The position numbers were made by a program, and so were the translations under genes. Below the pieces are notes generated by a model. It saw only the letters and a list, made by a program, of their open reading frames with translations. It was not told where the DNA came from and did not search any database. From Avoscillospira sp045589035 (GTDB lineage Bacteria > Bacillota > Clostridia > Oscillospirales > Oscillospiraceae), in contig JAZNFJ010000050.1 in NCBI GenBank assembly GCA_045589035.1, forward strand, positions 1 through 17,476: 17,476 bases of DNA. The letters are read 5' to 3'. Positions 1-6,196 of this stretch are shown here, in pieces; the stretch's first letter is position 1; each line of letters starts with the position of its first letter.

Positions 1-1682
1 ACTTCTACACCTTCTCTTGCCAGGAAGTGGGCTGCAGCCATACCGGTGGGACCACCGCCGACAACCGCAGCTTTGACTCCTTCTTTTCTGGGAGCAGGCA
101 TCAATTTAGGCAGCAGTTTATCATAACCGCGCTCTGCAGCCACCAACTTGGTTGCACGGATCTGCACAGAGCGGTCATAGAAGTTTCTGGTACACTTATC
201 CATGCAATGATGAGCACAGATTGTACCGGTGATAAAGGGCAGCGGATTCTTCTCCAGGATGACCCACAGAGCCTTTTCATAATCACCCTGACGGCAGAGT
301 TCAATGTATTCGGGGATGTCCTGCCCAATGGGACAGCCGCCCTTACAAGGGGCTGTGTTGCAGTCCATCAGAGGAACCTTCTCATAGAGCTTCCGTCTGG
401 GCAAAGGTTTGATCGCCTTCTGGTGCAGCGGATCTCGACGGGCTGCCAGAGAAAGCGCCGCAACAGCATCTGTATCCACGGCTGTAAAGGGTGCAAAGGG
501 CAATTTTTCCAGTTTTTCACCAATCTGCTTGAAACGCTGATAGCCACCAGGCTTTAGCTCCGTAGTCGCCATGGTAATAGGCCAGATATTACAGGCAAAG
601 ATACGGTCAATATTAAAGAAGTCCGCACCGCCGGAATAGCTGAGCCGCAATTTTCCATCAAATTCTTTACCAATCCGGTTTGCCATCTCAATGGTCAAGG
701 GGAACAGCGACTTGCCGGCCATGTACATTTCTTCAGAGGGCAGTTCATTCTGCTTCACATCCACCGGGAAGGTGTTGGACAGTTTCAGACCAAACTCCAG
801 ATCCTTGGACTGTGCCAGTTCCAGCAATCTTCGGAACATGGGGATAGCATCGGCATACTGCAGGTCGTCATTGAAGTGGAACTCGCCAAATTGGATATAG
901 TCATAGCCCATTCCATCTAAGATATCACGAGCAGATTGATAACCAAGAATGGTAGGATTGCATTTTACAAAGGTATGCACATGCTTATCTTTGATCAGAT
1001 AGGATGCAATGGCCTCAATCTCCGAAGGCGGGCAGCCATGGAGGGTAGAAACCGTAATGGAGTTGGATACATGGGGCGTAATGGTATCAATGTACTCGCT
1101 GTACTGCGGATACAGCTTATGGAGGACAGAGATGCACTCCTTCCAGATGGGCTGCTGGGAGGCATCCTTCATACCCTCGATGAATTTGTCAATTTTCTCG
1201 CCCTGAATACCTGCCAGATCGTAACCAACAGACATGTTGAACACAAAACCATTGGGATCACCGAGCCCGTAGACCTTGGCCAGCATTTTGCAGGCGCACC
1301 AGGCTTTAACATATTCCTCGTATGCCTGAGGAACATAGAGTTCTGTGGACCATTCGCAGTTATAGCACTCATCCTCAGCCAGAATACAGGGCCGATTGAC
1401 ACAGGCAGCCAGATCTGCACCGTCCATTTTTTGGACGGTCTTCAATTCGAAAAATCTGGCACCTGCAAAATAACCGGCAATGATATTCTGTGCCAGCTGA
1501 GTATTGGGACCGGCAGCCGGGCCAAAGGGTGTTTCAATGTACTCAGAACCAAAAATAGGTAGTTTCTTCTCCCCTGCTACATAGGGGCGATGGACGCCAA
1601 AGACAGAACCTTCCCGCTTATACTCTGTGGCAATCCATGTCATCAATTGTTCAAAGGGAATGGGGATCATCAGTTCACTCAT
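1..1682 (-). CDS. ygfK: Putative selenate reductase-type oxidoreductase YgfK, N-terminal 560 residues (gene runs off the left edge)
   Basis: The frame is open from an ATG at 1682 to the window edge, so only the first 560 codons are present; the family is about 1000 residues. A GGGAGG site lies 8 bases upstream of the ATG. Near residues 441-463 there is a cysteine cluster (C441, C446, C450, C463) followed by a second CAHHCMDKC cluster, the arrangement of the Fe-S domain of GltD/dihydropyrimidine dehydrogenase-like proteins. A Rossmann motif GGGPTGMAAAHFLAREG follows at about 542, the expected FAD/NAD site. The preceding ~430 residues resemble the dihydroorotate dehydrogenase-like part of YgfK. 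In E. coli ygfK has been linked to selenate reduction, but the gene sits among purine-degradation genes, and a redox role there is the likelier function. It follows ssnA by 32 bases and is presumably co-transcribed from the 3204-3232 promoter. No in-frame TGA (selenocysteine) is seen in this part. Confidence 0.88.
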   Translation of the reverse strand, partial: MSELMIPIPFEQLMTWIATEYKREGSVFGVHRPYVAGEKKLPIFGSEYIETPFGPAAGPNTQLAQNIIAGYFAGARFFELKTVQKMDGADLAACVNRPCILAEDECYNCEWSTELYVPQAYEEYVKAWCACKMLAKVYGLGDPNGFVFNMSVGYDLAGIQGEKIDKFIEGMKDASQQPIWKECISVLHKLYPQYSEYIDTITPHVSNSITVSTLHGCPPSEIEAIASYLIKDKHVHTFVKCNPTILGYQSARDILDGMGYDYIQFGEFHFNDDLQYADAIPMFRRLLELAQSKDLEFGLKLSNTFPVDVKQNELPSEEMYMAGKSLFPLTIEMANRIGKEFDGKLRLSYSGGADFFNIDRIFACNIWPITMATTELKPGGYQRFKQIGEKLEKLPFAPFTAVDTDAVAALSLAARRDPLHQKAIKPLPRRKLYEKVPLMDCNTAPCKGGCPIGQDIPEYIELCRQGDYEKALWVILEKNPLPFITGTICAHHCMDKCTRNFYDRSVQIRATKLVAAERGYDKLLPKLMPAPRKEGVKAAVVGGGPTGMAAAHFLAREGVE

Positions 1683-1714
1683 TGTATTTACCTCCCTCAA
1701 TCATTTTCGGTGCT

Positions 1715-3055
1715 TTAGTAGGTGCAGTTATTCAGGCCGCCCCAGAGTTTCTTGGCTTCTTCCAGAATATGGGCATTGACAGCTTCTTCATCCACATCCA
1801 CCAACTGACGGTCCAGCATCAAAAGCTTGCCGTTACCAATGGTGGTCTGGCACTGACGGCCGGTCATACCAAAGATCATGTGACCGTCGATGTTGGCATC
1901 AGAGAACGGGGTGAAGGGTTTGTAGTCCATAACGATGATATCTGCCGCCGCACCGGGTTTCAGAACACCCAGTTCGTCCGGGAAATATCTGGCGCCGATC
2001 TTTGCGTTGTTCTTGAAGAGCATATCTGTCACTTCACACCAGCCCACATTGGGCAGGCAGGCATTGGACCTCTGGGAACAGAGGGCAACCTTGAGGCTCT
2101 CCAGCATATCGTTGGTATAGGCATCCGTGCCCATACCCAGCAGGATACCATTCTTATAGAGTGCAAGCACCGGGCAAATGCCAACCGCATTGCCCATGTT
2201 GGACTCGGGATTGTTGACTACCATGGTATCTGTCTGCTTGATGATATCAATTTCTGCGGAGTTCACATGGATGCAATGTCCAAGAATGGTCTTCTCGCCC
2301 AGAATACCATGATCCTGCAGTCGCTGAACCGGTCTGCGGCCATAGTTCTGCAGGCTGTCATAGACGTCATTCATACCTTCCGACACATGAATGTGATAGC
2401 CGGTTCGTCCGTTATTGGCTTCCACCATCCGTTCAAAGGTCTTATCAGAAATGGTAAACAGCGCATGACCGCCAAACATAGCCTTCAGCATGGGATCCCG
2501 TTCTTTTTCGCAATATGTAATGAAGTCCGCGTTTTCCCGAATGCCCTGCAGGCACTTCTCTTCTCCGTCACGATCAGAAACTTCATAACAAAGACAGCTT
2601 CTGACACCGAACTGCCTTGCAGAATCCGCAATGGTGAACAGAGAACCGGGAATCTCACAATAAGACGCATGATGGTCAAAAATGGTGGTGACACCCTGCT
2701 TGATACAGTCGATATACAATGCATCGGCAGATGCCTTTGTGCCTGCAAGGGTCAGTTTTCGGTCAATGGCCCACCACGTGCCGTCCAGAACCTCATAGAA
2801 ATTGGTGGGGTTGTTGCCCACAATGCTCAGACCCCTTGCCAGAGCGGAATAAATGTGGGTATGGGCATTGATAAAGGCAGGCATGATGACGCCGCCTTTG
2901 GCATCGATGATCTTGGCTTGGGGATATTTTGCGCGGATGGCAGTTTCCTCGCCTACTTCCACAATTTTTGTTCCTTCATAAGCCACAGCGCCCTTTTCAA
3001 AGTAAGGGGCTGCAGGATCACGGGTGATGAGGCGTCCATTGGTAATAATTTGCAT
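1715..3055 (-). CDS. ssnA: SsnA-type putative aminohydrolase (amidohydrolase superfamily)
   Basis: This 446-residue protein matches the usual length of SsnA (about 440). Metal ligands of the cytosine/guanine deaminase-like amidohydrolase fold are all visible: HTH at 65-67, HIHVSE at 221-226, H260 in GHCIHVN, and D311 in MGTDAY. NNPESNMGNAVG at about 281-292 is characteristic of the chlorohydrolase/SsnA branch. It should hydrolytically deaminate or open an N-heterocycle in the cytoplasm; the true substrate of SsnA is not settled. Start ATG at 3055 follows an AAAGGAGGA site (3062-3070) with good spacing. It is the first gene of an operon with ygfK, the pairing known from the selenium-dependent molybdenum hydroxylase/purine cluster. 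Expression is probably controlled by the leader terminator at 3091-3125. Confidence 0.92.
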   Translation of the reverse strand: MQIITNGRLITRDPAAPYFEKGAVAYEGTKIVEVGEETAIRAKYPQAKIIDAKGGVIMPAFINAHTHIYSALARGLSIVGNNPTNFYEVLDGTWWAIDRKLTLAGTKASADALYIDCIKQGVTTIFDHHASYCEIPGSLFTIADSARQFGVRSCLCYEVSDRDGEEKCLQGIRENADFITYCEKERDPMLKAMFGGHALFTISDKTFERMVEANNGRTGYHIHVSEGMNDVYDSLQNYGRRPVQRLQDHGILGEKTILGHCIHVNSAEIDIIKQTDTMVVNNPESNMGNAVGICPVLALYKNGILLGMGTDAYTNDMLESLKVALCSQRSNACLPNVGWCEVTDMLFKNNAKIGARYFPDELGVLKPGAAADIIVMDYKPFTPFSDANIDGHMIFGMTGRQCQTTIGNGKLLMLDRQLVDVDEEAVNAHILEEAKKLWGGLNNCTY

Positions 3056-3090
3056 AACAGTTCCTCCTTTTTCGTGTCACTCGGATAAAC

Positions 3091-3125
3091 AAAAAATGCA
3101 CCAAATCCCAAAGAGATTCAGTACA
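3091..3125 (-). terminator. Intrinsic terminator inside the ssnA leader (attenuator)
   Basis: On the minus-strand RNA the arm UGUACUGAAUCUC (3113-3125) pairs over 13 positions with GGGAUUUGGUGCA (3097-3109) around a UUU loop, then runs directly into U6 (3091-3096). Four pairs are G-U, which become C-A mismatches on the other strand, so the hairpin is made for the minus-strand transcript. It lies between the promoter and ssnA, so it would stop transcription before the first gene unless prevented. The six-base hairpin CACUCG...CGAGUG (3124-3143) just upstream overlaps its 5' arm by two bases. Confidence 0.68.
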
Positions 3126-3144
3126 CTCGAAGCAAGCCGAGTGA

Positions 3145-3182
3145 TAGTTGCAGCCCGTGTGCGAAACACTTCGTTACAGCTA
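3145..3182 (-). ncRNA. Stem-loop in the ssnA leader, possible sensor domain
   Basis: On the minus-strand transcript UAGCUGUA (3175-3182) pairs with UGCAACUA (3145-3152), with one A-C mismatch and one wobble. Inside, after an asymmetric internal loop (ACGAA opposite GGGC), GUGU (3166-3169) pairs with ACAC (3157-3160) around a UUCGC loop. It sits directly before the CACUCG hairpin and the terminator. I could not match it to a known riboswitch class by eye. That it senses a ligand is inference from its position. Confidence 0.4.
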
Positions 3183-3203
3183 CCATTCTTAAATTACACC
3201 TTT

Positions 3204-3232
3204 ATTTTACTGGATAGAACCGAAAAAATCAA
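3204..3232 (-). promoter_or_regulatory. Promoter of the ssnA-ygfK operon
   Basis: Read on the minus strand: -35 TTGATT (3227-3232), a 17-base spacer, then -10 TAAAAT (3204-3209). The predicted start of transcription is near 3197, giving a leader of about 140 bases before ssnA, long enough for a regulatory RNA. Confidence 0.72.
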
Positions 3233-3301
3233 GACAAAATTCATAAAAACCAAAAAATATTTTTCAGTTTTCTGTGCAGTTTGACGGAGCAAAAAGCACA
3301 T

Positions 3302-3330
3302 TTGAACTATCAGAAATTTTATGGTATGAT
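3302..3330 (+). promoter_or_regulatory. Promoter of the DUF4317 gene
   Basis: TTGAAC (3302-3307), a 17-base spacer, then TATGAT (3325-3330). Transcription should start near 3337, about 20 bases before the ATG at 3358. This excludes the upstream in-frame ATG at 3274, which lies before the promoter. Confidence 0.75.
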
Positions 3331-3357
3331 ACCATCATCGAAATTTTGGAGGTACAT

Positions 3358-4494
3358 ATGAACGAACGGGAAATTTCTGAAATTCGCCGGCGTTTTCGTC
3401 CGGATAAAAGTAATATATCCAAGATCAGAGGCTGCTATGTCAGCGATAAAGGTGAAATCCTCACGCAGTTTACCCAGTCTGTCAATCTGATGCTGGAGGA
3501 TGAGAAAGAAAAAGTCCTTGGTGTGTTAAAAAAAGCACTTTCCGGTGGTCTGGGCAAAAATCTGACCGATGTGGTGTTCCCCACAAAAAGTGTTATGGAT
3601 GGCGAAGAGCACAAACGGCTGACAAAACTTCGGGATACCGGTTTGGATGATGATACAGCTGTGGAAGAACTGTTTGAAAAAGTCATTGAAACCGTCCAAA
3701 TGGATACCAACTATCTGATTCTTTTGGCCAATGATGCCTATGATGTTCCCTTCCGAGGAAAAGACGGCAGCGATTTTACTGAGGGCTCCGATCAGGTTTA
3801 CCATTACATACTCTGCGCCATCTGCCCTGTGAAGCTGAGCAAATCCGCACTTAGTTTTCACAGTCAGGATCAAGAATTCCACAACAGCAAGACTGATTGG
3901 ATCGTAGGCGCTCCGGAATTGGGTTTCCTCTTCCCTGCCTTTGATGATCGCTCTACCAACTTATATGGCGCTTTGACCTATACCCGTGATACAGGCGACA
4001 ACCACGAAGAGTTTGTCCGAGCCGTCTTTGGCACACAGGCACCCATGGCTGCCAAGCACCAACAGCAGGAATTTCAGGCACTTCTGAGTAATTCTCTGGC
4101 CGAAGAGTGCAGCATACAGGTGGTTCAGACTGTTCATGCGCAGCTCAGTGACATGATCCAAGAGCACAAGGAGAGCCGCGACAAGGAACCGCTTCTGATC
4201 TCCAAACCGGAAGTCAACCACATGCTGAAGATCTGCGGTGTGGACGAAACCCGTGTGGAAGTTTTCAACAAGGAATTTGATGAAGTGTTTGGTGAACATG
4301 CTGATCTGCACCCTAAGAATCTGGTCAACCCCAGACAGTTCCATGTCATCACTCCCGATGTCAAAATCCAGGTGGCACCGGAAAAGCGGGATCTTGTAGA
4401 AACCCGGATTCTGGGCGGTGTGAAATATATTCTCATCCGTGCCGAGGAAGGTGTGGAAGTCAACGGTGTTCCGGTAAACATCGAAACACACTAA
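3358..4494 (+). CDS. DUF4317 family protein of unknown function
   Basis: This 378-residue cytoplasmic-looking protein has no signal peptide or membrane segment. The N-terminus MNEREISEIRRRFRPDKSN and the following segment on a protein 'showing' a GCYV strand and an FTQSV segment fit the Clostridia family DUF4317, whose function is not known. The start is ATG 3358, preceded by TTTTGGAGG (3344-3352) five bases upstream. An ATG at 3274 is in frame but would place the promoter and ribosome site inside the coding region and adds 28 unlike residues. The gene stands alone: own promoter, own terminator at 4496-4528, with neighbours on both sides on the opposite strand. The C-terminal third is rich in charged residues, with a motif ETRILGGVKYILIRAEEGVE near the end. 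No catalytic motif is evident. Confidence 0.85.
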   Translation: MNEREISEIRRRFRPDKSNISKIRGCYVSDKGEILTQFTQSVNLMLEDEKEKVLGVLKKALSGGLGKNLTDVVFPTKSVMDGEEHKRLTKLRDTGLDDDTAVEELFEKVIETVQMDTNYLILLANDAYDVPFRGKDGSDFTEGSDQVYHYILCAICPVKLSKSALSFHSQDQEFHNSKTDWIVGAPELGFLFPAFDDRSTNLYGALTYTRDTGDNHEEFVRAVFGTQAPMAAKHQQQEFQALLSNSLAEECSIQVVQTVHAQLSDMIQEHKESRDKEPLLISKPEVNHMLKICGVDETRVEVFNKEFDEVFGEHADLHPKNLVNPRQFHVITPDVKIQVAPEKRDLVETRILGGVKYILIRAEEGVEVNGVPVNIETH

Positions 4495-4495
4495 G

Positions 4496-4528
4496 AAAAA
4501 ACGGATGCCGTACTGGCATCCGTTTTTT
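4496..4528 (+). terminator. Terminator after the DUF4317 gene
   Basis: AAAAAACGGATGCC (4496-4509) and GGCATCCGTTTTTT (4515-4528) form a 14-base perfect inverted repeat around GTACT, starting just after the TAA. It has an A-tract on one side and a T-tract on the other, so it could work in both directions. Confidence 0.92.
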
Positions 4529-4550
4529 ATGATTAGTGTCTTCAAGAACT

Positions 4551-4592
4551 AAAAAATTAAGATCGCTATCCCAAAAGGATAACGATCTTAAT
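4551..4592 (-). terminator. Terminator abutting the tRNA-Arg gene
   Basis: On the minus strand ATTAAGATCGTTATCC (4577-4592) pairs with GGATAGCGATCTTAAT (4556-4571), 16 pairs with a single G-U, around TTTTG, then T6 (4551-4556). The stem begins at the last A of the encoded CCA, so no spacer exists between the mature tRNA end and the terminator. Confidence 0.9.
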
Positions 4593-4668
4593 GGTACGCC
4601 GGAAGGGACTCGAACCCCTGACCTACTGGTTCGTAGCCAGTCACTCTATCCAACTGAGCTACCGGCGC
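4592..4668 (-). tRNA. tRNA-Arg (anticodon ACG)
   Basis: Read on the minus strand: acceptor arm GCGCCGG pairs with CCGGCGT (G1-U72 wobble), D-arm TAGCTCAGTTGGATAGAG, anticodon stem ACTGG/CCAGT with loop CTACGAA (anticodon ACG), T-arm with GGTTCGAGTCC, discriminator A and encoded CCA. Total length is 77 including CCA. ACG reads CGU and, after deamination of A34 to inosine by TadA, CGC and CGA. It has its own promoter at 4682-4710 and its own terminator. Confidence 0.97.
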
Positions 4669-4681
4669 ATTGCGCTTAGAT

Positions 4682-4710
4682 ATATTACCACAGTCGGCCA
4701 GATATTGCAA
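4682..4710 (-). promoter_or_regulatory. Promoter of tRNA-Arg
   Basis: On the minus strand TTGCAA (4705-4710), a 17-base spacer, and TAATAT (4682-4687). The expected transcript start is about 7 bases before the mature 5' end at 4668. No clear terminator separates it from the upstream exported-protein gene ending at 4739, so some read-through into the tRNA is possible. Confidence 0.78.
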
Positions 4711-4738
4711 GTACTTTTTTCAGAAAATTTCAAATTTT

Positions 4739-5782
4739 TCAGAAACTGGTTTCACGCAGCCGAAGCAAAGCTGCACCTCCATCTACAAAGGCAGAAATTG
4801 CTTCTACTGCACCGCTTCTCACAACATACAAATGCTCCGTTTCCGGCGCCTGAAGAACATCTTCAACAGACATAGCAGCAGGCTCATTTAAGACTCGATA
4901 AGACTCCGTCTGATAGGTCATCCCGCGTGGCAGCATAACAAAAACAGACCGACAGAACAAAACCTGATCCAACGCATCATTGGCATTGTCAATGGCTGCA
5001 GGCACATCCCATTCCTCAGGAGAAACAGTCACTCCCACCGTATGCCCTGCCGCATAAATATCACGCACCAGTTCCCTGTCCGTCAGTATCTGATCCGCAG
5101 ACAGAAAAAACGCACCGCTGGCACCTGCTCTTGTCAACATATCCAGCGTATTGCGGTTGACAGCTTCTCCCGCAAAAGAAAGGTACACATTGGTTTTATT
5201 CTGGGGATCATCATCTTCCCGGTTGACAGCATCATTCTGATCTCCGGAACTATTCTGGCTGTTTCGTTCATACTCTTCCACGGCTCGGTTAATGAGATTT
5301 TCTGCCTGTGCCACAAATGTACCGTCATCATAGACCTGTTCCCCATCTGTAAATCGGACAATGGGGTATCCGTATCGGCTGAACAGCAGTGTTACAGACA
5401 GTCCAAAATGTCCTGCAATACTGGCCGGAAGATATACCACACCACCGCGATAGACAATATCCGTGTTATAGGTCTTACCCAGACTATCCTTATAGGTCCT
5501 GGCCTTCAAGTCAAAAATCAAAGTCTGACCGCGGCTGAACAGTAGGAACGTATTCTTTTCCGTATCGTAAGAAACACCAACACCGTTGGGATTGGCATCG
5601 AAGGCATTATGCGGTATGTAGAGCTTGCCGCTGGAGTAATAAGGGTTCTCTCCTCCATAGAGAATGAGAGGCACAGAATCATTGGTCGCAACAAAGCAAA
5701 GAGGACTTAGACCCTGTACGCCCGGCAGCATGCCAAGCAGCATCGCAATGACAACCAACAGAACGATCCATTTTCTTTTCAT
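4739..5782 (-). CDS. Exported protein with a degenerate NodB/polysaccharide deacetylase-like domain
   Basis: This is a 347-residue protein. Residues 1-24 form a clear signal peptide (MKRK, then a hydrophobic stretch to about GVQG). Residues ~35-150 look like a copper-amine-oxidase-N-type or similar beta-rich wall/stalk domain, with repeated short strands (KLYIPHNAF, VVYLPASI). An acidic, Asn-rich linker follows (about 172-196). Residues 198-345 follow the NodB pattern: VYLSFAGE where active deacetylases have a TFDDG-like motif; LDMLTRAGASGAFFLSAD like the ATFF segment; IYAAGHTVGVTV like the GHEIGNH segment; and LPRGM like the RPPxG segment. Both metal-binding aspartates and the second histidine are missing, so it is probably not a working deacetylase. 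ATG 5782 has a modest AAAGGTGG ribosome site. It may bind wall glycan; that is inference. Confidence 0.72.
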   Translation of the reverse strand: MKRKWIVLLVVIAMLLGMLPGVQGLSPLCFVATNDSVPLILYGGENPYYSSGKLYIPHNAFDANPNGVGVSYDTEKNTFLLFSRGQTLIFDLKARTYKDSLGKTYNTDIVYRGGVVYLPASIAGHFGLSVTLLFSRYGYPIVRFTDGEQVYDDGTFVAQAENLINRAVEEYERNSQNSSGDQNDAVNREDDDPQNKTNVYLSFAGEAVNRNTLDMLTRAGASGAFFLSADQILTDRELVRDIYAAGHTVGVTVSPEEWDVPAAIDNANDALDQVLFCRSVFVMLPRGMTYQTESYRVLNEPAAMSVEDVLQAPETEHLYVVRSGAVEAISAFVDGGAALLRLRETSF

Positions 5783-5805
5783 GCTGCACCACCTTTCTGC
5801 TGATG

Positions 5806-5834
5806 ATTATAGCAGATTTTGCAGAAAATCGCAA
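5806..5834 (-). promoter_or_regulatory. Promoter of the deacetylase-like gene
   Basis: On the minus strand TTGCGA (5829-5834), 17 bases, TATAAT (5806-5811), with TGC just before the -10 hexamer (extended -10). It is a strong sigma-A match, about 24 bases upstream of the ATG at 5782. Confidence 0.82.
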
Positions 5835-5905
5835 GATAAAGCCGCCTTGGAATATTTCTTCCAGTTTCGGTCGATACTACCATCACTACATCAGGAGGTT
5901 CTTCC

Positions 5906-6157
5906 ATGGTCAAGGGTATCACCAAACAGGTCATAGTGGTCAAAGGCACAGATACCAAACTATTTGAGCAGGCAATTTTTCTCATAAAGGACAGCGCCTT
6001 GTCTGAGGGCGGTATCACCGAAGAGGCACTACTGCAGGAGGCACGGATGATCTGCAGGAAAACCAAAGAGCCAATGTTGTTTCATCATCGCATTTTCTGG
6101 GCAGCTGCCGGCGCACTGGTTACATGCTTGATTTGGTCTATGTTTCTCTGTTTATAG
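5906..6157 (+). CDS. Small hypothetical protein with a C-terminal membrane anchor
   Basis: This 83-residue protein starts at ATG 5906 behind a CAGGAGG site (8 bases from GGAGG to the ATG). Residues 1-55 are soluble and charged, with helix-like segments TKLFEQAIFLIKDSAL and TEEALLQEARMI. Residues 63-83 (IFWAAAGALVTCLIWSMFLCL) form one membrane segment ending the protein, so it should sit tail-anchored with its N-terminus in the cytoplasm. I do not recognise a named function; it resembles short unnamed proteins of Oscillospiraceae. It is divergent from the deacetylase-like gene (123 bases between starts) and converges on ywlG, sharing the hairpin at 6161-6190. A minus-strand ORF covers the same DNA but lacks comparable start signals. 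I could not assign a convincing promoter in 5835-5890. Confidence 0.72.
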   Translation: MVKGITKQVIVVKGTDTKLFEQAIFLIKDSALSEGGITEEALLQEARMICRKTKEPMLFHHRIFWAAAGALVTCLIWSMFLCL

Positions 6158-6160
6158 AAG

Positions 6161-6196
6161 AACGAGGGAATGGTTATCCACTCCCTCGTTTTCTTA
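6161..6196. terminator. Shared terminator hairpin between the small protein gene and ywlG
   Basis: AACGAGGGAATGG (6161-6173) pairs with CCACTCCCTCGTT (6178-6190) with one A-C mismatch around TTAT, followed on the plus strand by TTCTT. It starts three bases after the small gene's TAG and ends at the ywlG stop. The T-tract favours the plus strand; on the minus strand only TTCTTC follows. Confidence 0.7.

Noticed and set aside
1637..3088. Long plus-strand open frame (483 codons) opposite ssnA
   Set aside because: Shadow of ssnA; no domain, and it crosses both the ssnA start and the ygfK start.
3274..3357. 28-residue N-terminal extension of the DUF4317 protein
   Set aside because: The promoter hexamers and GGAGG site lie inside this extension, so the start at 3358 is preferred.
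4711..4738. AT-rich palindrome after the deacetylase-like gene, considered as a terminator
   Set aside because: The repeat is only A and T, without a GC stem; it is not a convincing intrinsic terminator.
4591..4875. Plus-strand ORF of 94 residues starting MVRRKGLEPLTYWFVASHS
   Set aside because: It is the antisense translation of the tRNA-Arg gene plus its promoter region; this RKGLEPL-type peptide is a familiar artefact of tRNA-antisense reading.
5779..6066. Minus-strand ORF of 95 residues overlapping the small plus-strand gene
   Set aside because: No ribosome site and a Ser/Met-rich composition without structure; the plus-strand ORF has GGAGG, a membrane segment and a terminator. It also overlaps the promoter of the deacetylase-like gene.
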